A stretch of DNA of 64,000 nt from Rubrivivax sp. (GTDB lineage: Bacteria > Pseudomonadota > Gammaproteobacteria > Burkholderiales > Burkholderiaceae_C), in assembly GCA_020852865.1 (NCBI GenBank), contig JADYZZ010000038.1, positions 1 to 64,000 on the forward strand, given 5' to 3'. The translations under genes and the position numbers were made by a program. Under the pieces are notes generated by a model. The model had not been told where the DNA came from. It saw nothing but the letters and a program-made list of their open reading frames with translations, and ran no database searches. Positions 8,360 through 19,198 of the stretch are shown in pieces. How positions within the stretch are numbered: the stretch's first letter is position 1; each line of letters starts with the position of its first letter.

Positions 8360-8895
8360 GCGCCCCCTTCCTGCGCGAGGCGCTCGCGCCAGATCGCGGC
8401 CAACGGCGCCCAGTGCGCGCGGTCGCCCGCAGCCAAGGCCTGCAGGTAGTCGGCCGTCGCCTCGGCCGACGGCACCAGGTCCACGGCCGGCAGTTCCAGC
8501 CGCCGCAGCACCAGGCGCAGGAACAGCCGCGTCGCGCGCCCGTTGAAGTCAGCGAAGGGATGGATGCTGAGCAGCCGCCCCTCGGCGAAGGCAAGGAACT
8601 CGGGCAGCAGATCGGGCTGCGCATCGAGGTGGCCAAGGCGCGCCGCGAGGTCCAGCGCGTACTCGCGCATGCCCATGGGCACCTTGAAGTGCGGCATGGG
8701 CTCGTGCGAGCCGATCACCACATCCTTGCGGCGCCAGCCGGCGAAGGTCGGGACCAGGTCGCCGCACAGCCGCGCGTGCAGCTCGCGGATCAACGCATCG
8801 TCGAGTGCCTGGTCGTCGAACTCACCGGACTCGATTGCCCGCTCGATCGCCGCCACCCGTTCGCCGAGCAGCGGCGCCAGCTCGGCGTAGGTCAG
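8356..8895 (-). CDS. Fic-domain protein or Cas3 C-terminal Fic domain (predicted AMP-transferase toxin)
   Basis: The 179 residues from the CTG at 8895 form a Fic fold. Fic enzymes usually transfer AMP from ATP to a hydroxyl side chain of a target protein. The active-site motif is HPFADFNGR at residues 112-120. Its His is the catalytic base and Asn/Arg bind phosphate. Phe replaces the more common Gly. Upstream are the LHARLCGDL helix and the KVPMGMREY segment, which probably forms the target-docking flap. The CTG overlaps the antitoxin stop as CTGA, where related operons would have ATGA or GTGA. I see no ATG, GTG or TTG in this frame between the end of Cas3 and the Fic fold; a GTG does occur at about residue 14. 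The domain may thus be made from a weak start or as a Cas3 fusion. Its stop overlaps the csx17 start. Confidence 0.85.
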   Translation of the reverse strand: MTYAELAPLLGERVAAIERAIESGEFDDQALDDALIRELHARLCGDLVPTFAGWRRKDVVIGSHEPMPHFKVPMGMREYALDLAARLGHLDAQPDLLPEFLAFAEGRLLSIHPFADFNGRATRLFLRLVLRRLELPAVDLVPSAEATADYLQALAAGDRAHWAPLAAIWRERLAQEGGA

Positions 8896-11793
8896 GACGC
8901 CTTGGGCGGTCTCGACGTGGCGGGTGGCATGGGGTGGCGGGCGTGTTCCGCTTCCAGCCGAGCCAGGCTCACCGGCTCGCCCTCGAACGCCATGCTCTGC
9001 GCCACGTTGCGTGGAATGCGCTGCCAGCGCAGACGATGGCGCTCCTGCGGGCTCAGCCGGCGCCAGTTCTCGATGGCTTGCTTCCAGTCCATGGTGCGTA
9101 TTGTCGGGTTCCAGCAGCGGATCGCCAACCGGCGCGCGCGAGGCGCGCTGGTCGGCCGCGCGCAGCAGGGCTTCGAGATAGGCCAAGGCGAAGGGCCCCT
9201 GCCGGGCGAGCAGGCCCAGGGTTCGCTCGGTCCACCCGCGGCCGGTGACCGGGTTCAGCCCCACCGCCGCGGCATCCAGGCGCAGCCGGCTGGGCGGCAG
9301 GCGGCAAGGCGTGCCGTCGCGTGCCGTGAGCGTCAATGCGGGAAGCTCTTCGCCCTCGCGCACGCCCCTGAGCCGCAGCACCGTATCACCGGCCTCTTGG
9401 TCGGCCGGCGAGGCATGCCAGGCCATGCGCACCTTGCCGTGGTGCGCGCACACGAGGTAGGCCAGCAGGTCGAAGTCGTCGGCATCGAGCTCGAGAATCT
9501 CCTGCTCCAGCGCATTGGGCTCGATGCCGCTGCCGGCGGGCGCCGGGACTTGGCGGCCCGCCGAAGCAAGCAGTTCGCGCCAGGGCCCGACCATCGCCGC
9601 GTGCTCCGGCCGGTGCCTCGCGAGCACATCGAACAGCGCCAGCGTGCTGGCGAGCTCGTGCCGCAAGCCGGCGCGGCGCGGATGCGGAGGATCGGGGTAG
9701 AGCCTGCGGCCCGGCAGCCACCGGTTGGGCGGCGCCTTGGCCAGGTCGAGCCGTGCCGGGCGGTCATCGCCGACGATGGAGTTCTGGAACGGTGCGAGTG
9801 CCTTGCCGGCGTCGTGCCAGCGGCCGGCGAGATCGAACAGGCGTTCGTAGCGCTTGCCCAACCCGGCCGCCAGCGCCGCCGCCTCGCGGCCGACCTGCGC
9901 GCCGTGGGTGGCAATGGTTTGCCAGGCCTGCACGGCGCTGAGCGACTCGTCGTCTTCGCTGGCGTCGGCCCGGTCTTCGGCGCTTGGCTGCGGCGCGTCC
10001 AGCGCAGGCACGGCGGCGCTGCTGGCGGGCGACCACCCGAACCTGGAGTCGTAGCCTCCGGTGTCGGCGGCGACCAGCACGGTCTGCCCGGGATAGAGGT
10101 CACGCCGCTCGGCCGTACGCCAGCGGCCACTGAGGTACTCCCAGACCCACGCGCGCCGGCCCCGCGCGAGCCTCGGCGCCTTGCTGCTGCCCGTTTCCTT
10201 GCCGCAAAGCCAGTCTCGGGCAGCGAGAAACGGAACTGCGCACAAGGCATCGCGGTCCGCTCGCCGGTCTGCCCCGGGCGTCTCGCCCTTCGGTACCTCG
10301 GACCAGAACACCGACAGGTCCCGCTCGTCGCCGCTGCGGATGAAGCGGGAGACGTCCACGTCGGCGCCGGACAGGTCCGCACTGGTGTCGAACAGCTCGT
10401 CGAGCTCGTGGCGCAGCAGCAGATGGGCCGGACGGTAGGGATAGAGGCTCGCCGCCCGTTCGGGATGCGCCTCCTCGAACGCCTCGAGGCTCCGCGGCGC
10501 CACGTCGTCGACGAGCGCCAGTGCGCTGCGGGCCGCCTCGAGTTCTTCCGCCGCGTAGGGCGCGGCGCTTGCGCGATCCGCCGCCAGCGCATCGAAGACG
10601 ATCACGTCCGCCTCGCCGCCATAGCGCGCGCAGCGGCCGAAGCGCTGCACGAGGCTGGGCCAGGGTGCCAGCTCGGTGACGAGCACGCCGGCCGAGATGT
10701 CCACGCCGGCTTCCACGACCTGGGTGGCGACGATGATGCGATCGACGCCCGGCGCGCAGGCCGCGCGGTTGAGGAAGCTCTCGCGCCAGTGGGCGCGGTC
10801 GGCCGGGCGAAACCGGCTGTGGACGAGGCGCAGATCGGTGCCGCTCGACGGACCCTTCGCCGCGGCGGCCAGGGCCTTGTAGATCTCCACCGCACGCTCG
10901 ACCCGGTTGACGACGACCAGCGTCGGCCCGCGTGCCCCGCGGCCGCCCGCGGCATGGGCTTCGGCGACGAGCGCCGCCAGCAGGCTGGCGTGCGCTGGCG
11001 GCTTGCCGGCGGGCTGCACTTGCCTGACCTGCAGCGGCTTGCGCACCGCCTGCGCGTCCCACAAGGGGCCGCTGCGTTGCGCCGGCGGGATGCGGATTTG
11101 CGCAAGGTCGCGCAGGGGTTCCCGCGTATCCGGGCCGCCGTTCACCCAGGCCGGCTGCAGCGTGGCGCTCATCCACCACGTCTTGCAGGGGCGCAGGCTC
11201 GCGCCTCGGCCTTGTTCCTCTTCGCGGAAGGCCTGCAGTTGCGCCGAAGTGGCAAGCCCCGCGTCCATGAGCTGGACTTCGTCCATCACCCACAAGCAGT
11301 CCTGGTTAAGCAGGCCGAAGTCCATCGGCCAGCGGGCGCGGGGGGCGGCATAGCCGCGGTTCAGGGCGCGCGACAGCAGCATGTCCTGGGTGCCGACGAG
11401 CACCGCCTCGCGCCCGGGGGAGAGATGCCAGTCGCCGGCCTCGGCACCGCCCATCAGGGCGCGGACCGGTATCGGGACGGCCTGACTCCCCACGCGGGCC
11501 AGCGCGGCCTCGGCCTCGGCCACCACCTGCTCCACCAGCACGCGCATGGGCAGGCACCACACCAGGCGCCGGGGCCAACCTTCGCGCCGTTGCGCGATCC
11601 GGTTCCACCACCAGGCACCCAGCACGCCGAAGGTCTTGCCCAAGCCCGTGGGAACGCGGACCAGGCGGTTGTCGCACGCCTGCGGCATCGCCAGATCGAC
11701 CTGCCAGGCATGCGGTTGCTGGCCCGGAGCGAGGGCGGCCAGCAGGCTGAACGCCTGCGCATACCGGCTCGGCGTTGGATGGAGCTCGTTCAA
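8356..11793 (-). CDS. cas3: Cas3g helicase-HD nuclease, frame continuous with a Fic domain
   Basis: This 1145-aa frame encodes the type I-G Cas3 effector that unwinds and degrades Cascade-bound DNA. The helicase comes first: Walker A VPTGLGKT (about residue 50), VMDEVQLMD (about 170), IIVATQVVEAGVDI, and QRFGRCARYGG. The HD nuclease follows: RWHDAGK near residue 660, a second LRHELA His, and CAHHGK. Helicase-then-HD order is normal for I-G. Cas3 proper seems to end near ALLRAADQRASR (about residue 950). The frame then runs without a stop through the antitoxin gene and into the Fic fold. I prefer the TTG at 11793, with AGAGGG 7 nt upstream, over another TTG at 11862; there is no ATG before the helicase core. 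The stop overlaps csx17 as ATGA. Confidence 0.9.
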   Translation of the reverse strand: MNELHPTPSRYAQAFSLLAALAPGQQPHAWQVDLAMPQACDNRLVRVPTGLGKTFGVLGAWWWNRIAQRREGWPRRLVWCLPMRVLVEQVVAEAEAALARVGSQAVPIPVRALMGGAEAGDWHLSPGREAVLVGTQDMLLSRALNRGYAAPRARWPMDFGLLNQDCLWVMDEVQLMDAGLATSAQLQAFREEEQGRGASLRPCKTWWMSATLQPAWVNGGPDTREPLRDLAQIRIPPAQRSGPLWDAQAVRKPLQVRQVQPAGKPPAHASLLAALVAEAHAAGGRGARGPTLVVVNRVERAVEIYKALAAAAKGPSSGTDLRLVHSRFRPADRAHWRESFLNRAACAPGVDRIIVATQVVEAGVDISAGVLVTELAPWPSLVQRFGRCARYGGEADVIVFDALAADRASAAPYAAEELEAARSALALVDDVAPRSLEAFEEAHPERAASLYPYRPAHLLLRHELDELFDTSADLSGADVDVSRFIRSGDERDLSVFWSEVPKGETPGADRRADRDALCAVPFLAARDWLCGKETGSSKAPRLARGRRAWVWEYLSGRWRTAERRDLYPGQTVLVAADTGGYDSRFGWSPASSAAVPALDAPQPSAEDRADASEDDESLSAVQAWQTIATHGAQVGREAAALAAGLGKRYERLFDLAGRWHDAGKALAPFQNSIVGDDRPARLDLAKAPPNRWLPGRRLYPDPPHPRRAGLRHELASTLALFDVLARHRPEHAAMVGPWRELLASAGRQVPAPAGSGIEPNALEQEILELDADDFDLLAYLVCAHHGKVRMAWHASPADQEAGDTVLRLRGVREGEELPALTLTARDGTPCRLPPSRLRLDAAAVGLNPVTGRGWTERTLGLLARQGPFALAYLEALLRAADQRASRAPVGDPLLEPDNTHHGLEASHRELAPAEPAGAPSSALAAHSTQRGAEHGVRGRAGEPGSAGSGTRPPPHATRHVETAQGVLTYAELAPLLGERVAAIERAIESGEFDDQALDDALIRELHARLCGDLVPTFAGWRRKDVVIGSHEPMPHFKVPMGMREYALDLAARLGHLDAQPDLLPEFLAFAEGRLLSIHPFADFNGRATRLFLRLVLRRLELPAVDLVPSAEATADYLQALAAGDRAHWAPLAAIWRERLAQEGGA
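8892..9092 (-). CDS. Small Fic antitoxin-like protein with SxxxEG inhibitory motif
   Basis: This is a 66-aa protein starting at ATG 9092 (MDWKQAIENWRRLSPQERHR). Residues 28-40 read RNVAQSMAFEGEP, which contains S33-x-x-x-E37-G38. That is the (S/T)xxxE(G/N) inhibitory helix motif used by class I Fic antitoxins to block ATP binding in the Fic pocket. The gene directly precedes the Fic fold and its TGA overlaps the Fic frame by CTGA, the usual antitoxin-toxin order. It lies in a different frame from the long Cas3-Fic frame. There the same DNA reads as a low-complexity Ala/Gly/Pro-rich stretch, which suggests the antitoxin frame is the conserved one. An alternative upstream start at 9128 would add 12 unlikely residues. 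Confidence 0.78.
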   Translation of the reverse strand: MDWKQAIENWRRLSPQERHRLRWQRIPRNVAQSMAFEGEPVSLARLEAEHARHPMPPATSRPPKAS

Positions 11794-11798
11794 TGGGT

Positions 11799-11825
11799 GT
11801 CCCTCTTGTCCCTCTTGTCCTTCTT
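11799..11825 (-). repeat. Three 9-bp repeats resembling Shine-Dalgarno sites before cas3
   Basis: On the minus strand this reads AAGAAGGAC, AAGAGGGAC, AAGAGGGAC. The last unit puts AGAGGG 7 nt before the preferred TTG start of cas3, so the array is a triple ribosome-binding-like motif. If translation began at the upstream TTG (11862), the same units would encode QEG three times. Confidence 0.7.
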
Positions 11826-11928
11826 GCCCATCTCCCGCGCCTCGATGCCGCGTAGGCGCCAAGGCGACGATGCAATCGTGCGCCGTGCTCGGCTCATCGC
11901 GTGAGCTGCTGCCGCCTGCGGCGACTGT

Positions 11929-12909
11929 TCATTCATCCAGCCTCCCCAGCCCGGCCGCCAGTCGCCTCTTCACTTCGTCTTCCAGTTCCTGAGGGGCGAT
12001 CACCTCCACCTCCGGCACATGCCGCAGGATGTCCATCACCAGTTCCCGCGGGTCGGCATACGGCAGGCTCAGCACCCAGCGCCCCTCGGCATCCCAGCGC
12101 CCGTGCTGCTCGCGGTGCCAGCGCTCGGCGGCCACCCAGCGCGCGCGCTCGCGGCTGAAGCGCAGCGTGGCCCACTTCACATCGCGGCCGCCGAAGATGC
12201 CGTAGCCGGCGCCGAGCGCTTCGTCGAGTTCGCGCTCGGGCATGTCCAGCGCCCGGCGCTCGAGCACCTGCACCTGCGTCACCGCGTCGACGCTGAAGCT
12301 GTGCAGCGCGCCGCGCAGGTGGCACCAGGCGTCGAGGTACCAGTTGTCGCGGTAATGGATCAGCCGCTGCGGGCTCACTTCGCGCTCGCTCTCCTCGTCG
12401 CGGCCGCGCGCGCGGTAGCGCAGCGCGGCGCGCTGGCGCCTGAGCAGCGCGGTGCCGATGGCCTGGAAGTGCGGCAGGTTCAGCGGCCGCGCCGCCAGCG
12501 TGGCGATGCGGATGCGGCGCGCGGCCTCTTCGCTGGCGCGCACGCCGACGTCCAAGGCCTTCTCGAGCCGCCTGCGCAACGGCTTCACGTGGCCCGCGAG
12601 CAGCTCGCCCGCGTCGAGGTTCTCGAGCAGTTGCTGCATCGTCAGCAGCGCCAGCACCTCCTCGGCGCTGAACCACATGCCGGGCAGTTCGTACTGCGCG
12701 CCGGGCAGCGCGGCCTTGGCATCGAGCCGCCAGCCGCCTTGCTCGCGGTCGAAGCGCAGCGGCGCGTTGAGGCGGTCGCGCAGGAAGGCGAGGTCGCGCT
12801 TCAGTGTCGAGGACGAGACCGCCAGCTCGCGGGCCAGCCGCTCGCTGGGCACCGCGCGACCTTCCCGCAGCCGGTGCTCGATGCGCGCCAGGCGCTCGGT
12901 GCGCGTCAT
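11929..12909 (-). CDS. WYL-domain transcriptional regulator of the CRISPR locus
   Basis: This 326-aa protein has an N-terminal helix-turn-helix (residues 5-60, with SSSTLKRDLAFLRDRLN as recognition helix and wing) and a WYL domain. The WYL core is QRLIHYRDNWYLDAWCHLRG near residues 182-201, followed by a C-terminal WCX-like extension. WYL proteins bind ligands or nucleic acids and often repress CRISPR and other defence genes. It is the first gene of the minus-strand cluster, 135 nt before the preferred cas3 start. Control of the cas operon is inferred from position only. Confidence 0.9.
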   Translation of the reverse strand: MTRTERLARIEHRLREGRAVPSERLARELAVSSSTLKRDLAFLRDRLNAPLRFDREQGGWRLDAKAALPGAQYELPGMWFSAEEVLALLTMQQLLENLDAGELLAGHVKPLRRRLEKALDVGVRASEEAARRIRIATLAARPLNLPHFQAIGTALLRRQRAALRYRARGRDEESEREVSPQRLIHYRDNWYLDAWCHLRGALHSFSVDAVTQVQVLERRALDMPERELDEALGAGYGIFGGRDVKWATLRFSRERARWVAAERWHREQHGRWDAEGRWVLSLPYADPRELVMDILRHVPEVEVIAPQELEDEVKRRLAAGLGRLDE

Positions 12910-13197
12910 ACGTGTTCCCTCGGAGCCTGTTCTCTTCGGGCGAGTGTAGGCAGCACACTCCGACGCGCGCCACTCGGGTCGCCCCGCCCCCTATCCGCGG
13001 CCGTACGTCCATGGCTCTTGACCGGGCGCAACCACGCAGCCGGCCGACGGGCAGCAACTTGCGTGAGGCAAAGGTGCAAGTCCGGCAGCAAGTCTGCCGA
13101 GTCAATGCGTAGGAGCGGTCAGGATAGTTGACGCCCGCCTCGGCAGGTCTGCCGCAGCCGCGCCGCAGCCACGCCGCGGGCACCCACAATCGGCCCC
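12910..13197. promoter_or_regulatory. Divergent intergenic region between the WYL regulator and glgX
   Basis: These 288 bases separate two divergent genes and must hold both promoters. The one structure I see is a perfect 8-bp inverted repeat, CTGCCGAG (13094-13101) and CTCGGCAG (13139-13146), with a 37-nt spacer. It could be a split operator, perhaps for the WYL protein, or a weak hairpin. I cannot place -35/-10 boxes with confidence. Confidence 0.4.
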
Positions 13198-15270
<2,073 letters not shown>

Positions 15271-15363
15271 AGGGGGCAGCGACGCGGTGGGGCCCCAAGC
15301 GCCATGCCGCGTGCGCGCCACCTCGCGCGGCACTGCCTGGACGGCGCGACGCAAACGGCTAGA

Positions 15364-15392
15364 ATGTGTATCCATGACAGGAGCGTACACAT
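15364..15392 (+). promoter_or_regulatory. Palindromic vapBC operator
   Basis: A perfect 7-bp inverted repeat, ATGTGTA (15364-15370) and TACACAT (15386-15392), overlaps the vapB start codon. VapBC complexes usually repress their own operon through such palindromes, so I read this as the autoregulatory operator. A GGAG ribosome site lies inside the spacer. Confidence 0.6.
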
Positions 15393-15585
15393 GCGGACCA
15401 ACATCGTGATCGACGACAAGCTGATGGCCGACGCGCTGAAAGCCTCGGGCGCACGGACCAAGCGCGAAGCCGTGGAACTCGGCCTCAAGACGCTGCTGCA
15501 ACTCGAGCGGCAGAGCGAACTGCGTCGCCTGCGCGGGAAGGTGAAGTGGGAAGGAGACCTGGATGCGATGAGGCGCGACAAGTGA
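15391..15585 (+). CDS. vapB: VapB-type antitoxin
   Basis: This 64-aa protein has the MRTNIVIDDKLMADALKASG N terminus typical of VapB antitoxins of the ribbon-helix-helix type. The N-terminal part binds DNA, and the basic/acidic tail (LRRLRGKVKWEGDLDAMRRD) is the usual toxin-neutralising segment. The start ATG follows GGAG. Its stop overlaps the vapC GTG start as GTGA, so the two are translationally coupled. Confidence 0.9.
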   Translation: MRTNIVIDDKLMADALKASGARTKREAVELGLKTLLQLERQSELRRLRGKVKWEGDLDAMRRDK

Positions 15586-15983
15586 TCCTCGTCGATTCCA
15601 GCGTCTGGATCGACTTTCTCAAAGGCACGCACACACCGCAGGCGCGCAAGCTCGACGCCCTCCTGGGCGCAGTGCCGCTCGCGATCGGCGACCTCATGCT
15701 CACCGAGGTCCTGCAGGGCTGCAGGACGGACAAGGAGTTCAACGATGTCCGCAGGCTGCTCCTGACCTTGACCGTCGTGCCCCTGGGAGGCATCGAAGTC
15801 GCCGTCGCAGCCGCGCGCAACTTCCGAAAGCTGCGCTCGATGGGAATCACCGTGCGCAAGACCATCGATACGGTCATCGCGACTCGTTGCATCCTGGACC
15901 GCTACGAACTTCTCCAGCGCGACCGCGACTTCGATGCATTCGAGGCGCATCTCGGTCTGCGCTGCGTGCCTTGCGGCGCGTAG
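15582..15983 (+). CDS. vapC: VapC-type PIN-domain ribonuclease toxin
   Basis: This 133-aa PIN-domain protein ([14 protein letters not shown] at the N terminus) is the toxin of the pair. PIN toxins use a cluster of acidic residues to cut RNA, often tRNA or rRNA. Here they are Asp of VDSS, Glu of LTEVLQG, Asp of KTIDTVIA and a late Asp (RDRDFD). All four are present, so it looks intact. I chose the GTG at 15582 because it overlaps the vapB stop and begins the fold directly. The target RNA cannot be read from the sequence. Confidence 0.92.
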   Translation: MILVDSSVWIDFLKGTHTPQARKLDALLGAVPLAIGDLMLTEVLQGCRTDKEFNDVRRLLLTLTVVPLGGIEVAVAAARNFRKLRSMGITVRKTIDTVIATRCILDRYELLQRDRDFDAFEAHLGLRCVPCGA

Positions 15984-16152
15984 GCGCAGGGGCGGCGGAC
16001 AGCCAGCCCGACGCTCCTGCCGCATGGAGATCCGCGCGCGGGCGGCAGCAAAGGCGCACACTGTCGTGCCGCGCCCGGCACGGCGCAATCCCCGGGTCCG
16101 CCCAAGCCCGTTGCCGCCGCAGGCAACGAGCCGCCGTCACGAGCCGAACCGA

Positions 16153-17568
<1,416 letters not shown>

Positions 17569-17575
17569 GCCGGGG

Positions 17576-17596
17576 GCCGGCGCGAAAGGCGCCGGC
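17576..17596. terminator. Hairpin between convergent fumC and livF
   Basis: An 8-bp GC stem, GCCGGCGC (17576-17583) and GCGCCGGC (17589-17596), closes a 5-nt loop eight bases after the fumC stop. There is no T-tract, so it may act as a processing barrier or a weak bidirectional terminator. Confidence 0.5.
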
Positions 17597-17619
17597 AGGG
17601 GCCGCCGGCACCGCCCCGC

Positions 17620-18387
17620 TCAGACCTCGAGCCACTCCTTGCGGATGTAGGCGTTGGCGCGCAGCTCGGCCGGCGTGCCCTCGAAGACGATGCGGCCGTG
17701 ACCCATCACGAGGCAGCGGTCGGCCACTTCGAGCGCGATCGTCAGCTTCTGCTCGACGAGCAGCACGGCCACGCCGCGGCGGCGGATCTCGCGCAGGTAC
17801 TCGGCCACCAGTTCGACGATCTTGGGCGCCAGCCCCTCGGTGGGCTCGTCGATCATGACGAGCTCGGGGTCGCCCATCAGCGTGCGGCACAGCGTGAGCA
17901 TCTGCTGCTCGCCGCCCGAGAGCACGCCGGCCTCGGTGTCGCGACGCTCGGCCAGGCGCGGGAACATGCGGTACATGTCGTCGAAGCCCCAGCGTGCCGG
18001 CTGCACTTCCTGCACGCCCCGCACATCCTTGGCATCCATGGCGCCCTGCGCGCCCTGCGCGCCCTTCGCGCCCTTGGCGCCCTTCTTCTGGCCGAGCAGC
18101 AGGTTCTGGTGCACGGTGAGCGTGGGAAAGATGTCGCGGTTCTCGGGGACGTAGCCGATGCCTGCGTGCGCGATGCGAAAGGCCTTGCGGCCGAGGATGT
18201 CCTCGCCGCGCCAGCGCACCGAGCCGCTGGCGTCGACCAGCCCCATGATCGCCTTGACGGTGGTCGAGCGGCCCGAGCCGTTGCGCCCGAGCAGCGCCAC
18301 GATCTCGCCCGGGCGCACCTCGAACTGCACGCCGTGCAGCACATGGCTCTTGCCGTAGAAGGCATGGACGTTGTGCAGTTCGAGCAT
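17620..18387 (-). CDS. livF: Branched-chain amino acid ABC transporter ATPase LivF
   Basis: This 255-aa cytoplasmic ATPase is the second nucleotide-binding subunit of a Liv-type importer. It has the ABC signature LSGGEQQML, Walker B LVMIDEP and an H-loop region. The Walker A reads GRNGSGRST, with Arg in place of the invariant Lys. I believe this variant occurs in other betaproteobacterial LivF proteins, but I cannot check. A low-complexity insert, GQKKGAKGAKGAQGAQGAM, after the Q-loop region is encoded by five 9-bp repeats (18041-18085). The ATG at 18387 begins the usual LELHNVHAFYG. It is the last gene of the operon, 7 nt after livG. Confidence 0.93.
   Translation of the reverse strand: MLELHNVHAFYGKSHVLHGVQFEVRPGEIVALLGRNGSGRSTTVKAIMGLVDASGSVRWRGEDILGRKAFRIAHAGIGYVPENRDIFPTLTVHQNLLLGQKKGAKGAKGAQGAQGAMDAKDVRGVQEVQPARWGFDDMYRMFPRLAERRDTEAGVLSGGEQQMLTLCRTLMGDPELVMIDEPTEGLAPKIVELVAEYLREIRRRGVAVLLVEQKLTIALEVADRCLVMGHGRIVFEGTPAELRANAYIRKEWLEV
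18041..18085. repeat. Five in-frame 9-bp tandem repeats inside livF
   Basis: Plus-strand units are gcgccctgc, gcgccctgc, gcgcccttc, gcgcccttg, gcgcccttc. On the coding strand they give alternating Lys/Gln-Gly-Ala triplets. The unit is a multiple of three, so copy-number change would keep the frame. Confidence 0.85.
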
Positions 18388-18394
18388 CGCGCTC

Positions 18395-19198
18395 TCAGCC
18401 CGCGTGTCCGCCCCGGCCGAGCACGGCCGCGGCCTGCTGCTCGGCCAGCACCGAGCCGAGATAGGCCTCCTGCACGCGCGCATCGGCGCGCACGCGCTCG
18501 GGCGTGTCGAAGGCGATGACCTCGCCGTACACCAGGACGGCGATCTTGTCGGCCAGGCCGAACACCACGCCCATGTCGTGCTCGACGGTGAGCAGCGTGC
18601 GCCCGGCAGTGACCTCGCGGATCAGGTTCACGAAGCGCTGCGTCTCGCTGCGGCTCATGCCGGCGGTGGGTTCGTCGAGCAGCACGACGCCGGCGCCGCC
18701 GGCGATCGTGACGCCGATCTCGAGCGCGCGCTGCTCGGCGTAGGTGAGGTTCATCGCCAGCACGTCGCGCCGCTTGTCCAGGCGGATCAGCTCGAGCACC
18801 TCGTCGGCCCGGTCGTTGGCGTCGTCGAGATCGGCGAGGAACTTCCAGAACGCGTAGCGGTAGCCCATGCTCCACAGCAGCGCGCAGCGCAGGTTCTCGA
18901 ACGCCGACAGATGCGTGAACAGATTGCTGACCTGGAAGCTGCGCGCCAGGCCGAGCCGGTTGATGCGGTACGGCGGCAGGCCGTCGATGCGCCGGCCGTT
19001 GAGCAGGATGCGCCCGCTCGTCGGCGCGAAGCGCCCGCTGACCAGGTTGAACAGCGTGCTCTTGCCCGCGCCGTTGGGGCCGATGATGGCCACGCGTTCG
19101 CCGGCGCGCACCTGCAGGCTCGCGCCGCGGATGATCTCCGTCTTGCCGAAGCTCTTGCGCAGATCCTGCAGCTCGACGGCGTAGGGCGCGGCGTTCAC
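18395..19198 (-). CDS. livG: Branched-chain amino acid ABC transporter ATPase LivG
   Basis: This 267-aa ATPase has Walker A GPNGAGKST, a Q-loop region at RSFQVSNLF, the degenerate signature LTYAEQRALE and Walker B VVLLDEPTAGM. The divergent signature is usual for LivG. The long C-terminal helix (after TPERVRADARVQEAYLG) is also typical. The GTG start at 19198 overlaps the livM stop as GTGA. Confidence 0.95.
   Translation of the reverse strand: MNAAPYAVELQDLRKSFGKTEIIRGASLQVRAGERVAIIGPNGAGKSTLFNLVSGRFAPTSGRILLNGRRIDGLPPYRINRLGLARSFQVSNLFTHLSAFENLRCALLWSMGYRYAFWKFLADLDDANDRADEVLELIRLDKRRDVLAMNLTYAEQRALEIGVTIAGGAGVVLLDEPTAGMSRSETQRFVNLIREVTAGRTLLTVEHDMGVVFGLADKIAVLVYGEVIAFDTPERVRADARVQEAYLGSVLAEQQAAAVLGRGGHAG

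Noticed and set aside
8413..11904. Very long plus-strand frame opposite cas3
   Set aside because: It is an antisense shadow of a real gene, made open by high GC; its composition (Gln/Arg/His-rich) is unlike a folded protein.
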